A DNA stretch of 64,000 nucleotides from JAABTH01 sp964390725 (GTDB taxonomy: Bacteria; Bacillota; Dethiobacteria; DTU022), in contig CAYMIW010000008.1 of the NCBI GenBank assembly GCA_964390725.1, forward strand, positions 1 through 64,000, written 5' to 3'. Each line of letters begins with the position of its first letter. Position 1 is the first letter of the stretch. This document shows positions 63,092 to 64,000 of this stretch, piece by piece. The notes beneath the pieces were generated by a model. It searched no databases, was not told where the DNA came from, and was given only the letters and a program-made list of their open reading frames with translations. Both the position numbers and the translations under genes were made by a program.

Positions 63092-64000
63092 TTAGATCCG
63101 CCACATATCAGCAATATTATCGAAAGTCTCTACTTTACTGATTGATTGCAGCCAAGCTTCAATTTTTGAAGCCGGTAACAGTTTCGCTGATAAACGGCGA
63201 AATTTCGCATGCAGAGCATCAAGACCAACTTTATTTTCCGGATCGCCCCGGGGAAAATCAGTTTGTTCGTGGTCAACAGTGCCGTTGCGTAAGATAACAT
63301 TAAGCTTGGCTGCCCATTTCTGGGGGTAATGTGCATCAAGCAGGGGATCAATTTCTACGGTGCAATGACTCATCAATTCTTCGAGTATTGGATCGTGCAG
63401 CCTTTCTTCCGTAAAATCATTTATTCCCACGTGACCATATACCAGAGCGGTAGAAACACAAAATGGCAAACTAAACTTGGCCTCGTATATTGTTTCCGGG
63501 AATGGCTCACCAACTAGATCCCTTGCAACTGAATAAGTTTGAATACGCAACAGCTCTATATCTTCCGGTTTAAGTCCCTTCTCCCTTAACCTCAACCCCA
63601 GGTCTATTGCCGCATGGGTATGACGGGTAGATGCATATAGCCTGAAGCTGATCTGCATGATCTTAAATTCGCTACCCAGACTTTCTACAATTTTTTCCAT
63701 CTTTGCCTTGGGAGCAAAAACCCTCAGGAATCCTTTTTCCCCGGAGAGAATTGTTTTCGTGCTTGTATATCCTCCTGCAGCGAGCATTGCCGAAAACAGG
63801 CCATTCTGAGCTGCCTTACTGGCATGTAGAGGTTTACTCATCATCCCTTCGGGGCTGTAGTGCAGTTCCATCAACCCTGCCGCCTGGGTACCGGCATGTC
63901 CAAGGGCATAAATCAGCTGATCTTCATCGAGACCCATAACTTTTCCCGCAGCAATAGCAGCAGCGAAAGTTCCGCATGTCCCCGTTGTATGCCAGTAGTT
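63092..64000 (-). CDS. MmgE/PrpD family protein (partial, N-terminus off the window)
   Basis: The last ~302 residues of an MmgE/PrpD protein are visible. At the window edge the frame reads HTTGTCGTFAAAIAAGKVMGLDEDQ, the family's GTCG-type active-site region, so the gene continues beyond 64000 on the right. Further family stretches are PLHASKAAQNGLFSAMLAAGG, YASTRHTHAAID and the C-terminal domain with KFSLPFCVSTALVYGHVG. Members dehydrate methylcitrate or decarboxylate cis-aconitate. The substrate here is not known, and no propionate pathway genes are in view. Confidence 0.9.
   Translation of the reverse strand, partial: NYWHTTGTCGTFAAAIAAGKVMGLDEDQLIYALGHAGTQAAGLMELHYSPEGMMSKPLHASKAAQNGLFSAMLAAGGYTSTKTILSGEKGFLRVFAPKAKMEKIVESLGSEFKIMQISFRLYASTRHTHAAIDLGLRLREKGLKPEDIELLRIQTYSVARDLVGEPFPETIYEAKFSLPFCVSTALVYGHVGINDFTEERLHDPILEELMSHCTVEIDPLLDAHYPQKWAAKLNVILRNGTVDHEQTDFPRGDPENKVGLDALHAKFRRLSAKLLPASKIEAWLQSISKVETFDNIADMWRI

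Noticed and set aside
1..64000. CRISPR array, prophage or insertion sequence
   Set aside because: No spaced direct repeats, transposase, integrase of phage type or terminal inverted repeats were seen. The xerC-like gene sits in its housekeeping place.

Overview
The window reads as a contiguous piece of chromosome from an anaerobic, low-to-moderate GC member of the Firmicutes, most likely class Clostridia. This rests on gene order and content: smc-ftsY-ylxM-ffh-rpsP-khpA-rimM-trmD-rplS-lepB-rbgA-rnhB-yraN, dprA-topA-xerC-hslV-hslU, and thrS-infC-rpmI-rplT ... pheS-pheT-zapA-cvpA-mutS2 are all Firmicutes-type arrangements. A rubredoxin, a Phe T-box leader, an L20-type leader and strong AGGAGG ribosome binding sites fit the same group. 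No species is claimed.

Nearly all genes lie on the minus strand, so transcription mostly runs from high to low coordinates. From the right: a partial MmgE/PrpD gene, a tRNA-Val with encoded CCA, a TGS GTPase, lemA plus a DUF2207 membrane protein, and a five-gene Liv-type ABC importer (livK-H-M-G-F) with its own promoter and a strongly structured spacer. Then come a diacylglycerol-kinase-like gene, thrS, the infC-rpmI-rplT operon with its leader, a KtrA/KtrB potassium importer, an rRNA/tRNA methyltransferase, and the T-box-controlled pheS-pheT unit followed by zapA, cvpA, mpg and mutS2.

The middle holds a plus-strand pair (a CheC-like phosphatase and a large class A penicillin-binding protein with a C-terminal PASTA domain). 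It is followed by yceD-rpmF-plsX-acpP-rnc-smc-ftsY, in which the fab genes usual between plsX and rnc are absent, and by the ylxM to yraN translation and secretion block.

The left third is less canonical. A plus-strand module encodes two homologous DUF1538 membrane proteins and a PII-like regulator, with overlapping genes; it is the best candidate for an incompletely described system. A ComM/YifB ATPase is followed by a decayed MMPL efflux locus (a truncated transporter and a frameshifted heptad-repeat secreted partner). On the minus strand are a UvrD-type helicase, citramalate synthase, three tandem M42 aminopeptidases, dprA, topA, xerC and the HslVU protease, whose hslU is cut by the left edge.

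Several start codons were moved from the longest open frame to a start with a better Shine-Dalgarno sequence. infC most likely starts at AUU, and yraN has no AUG, GUG or UUG in frame.
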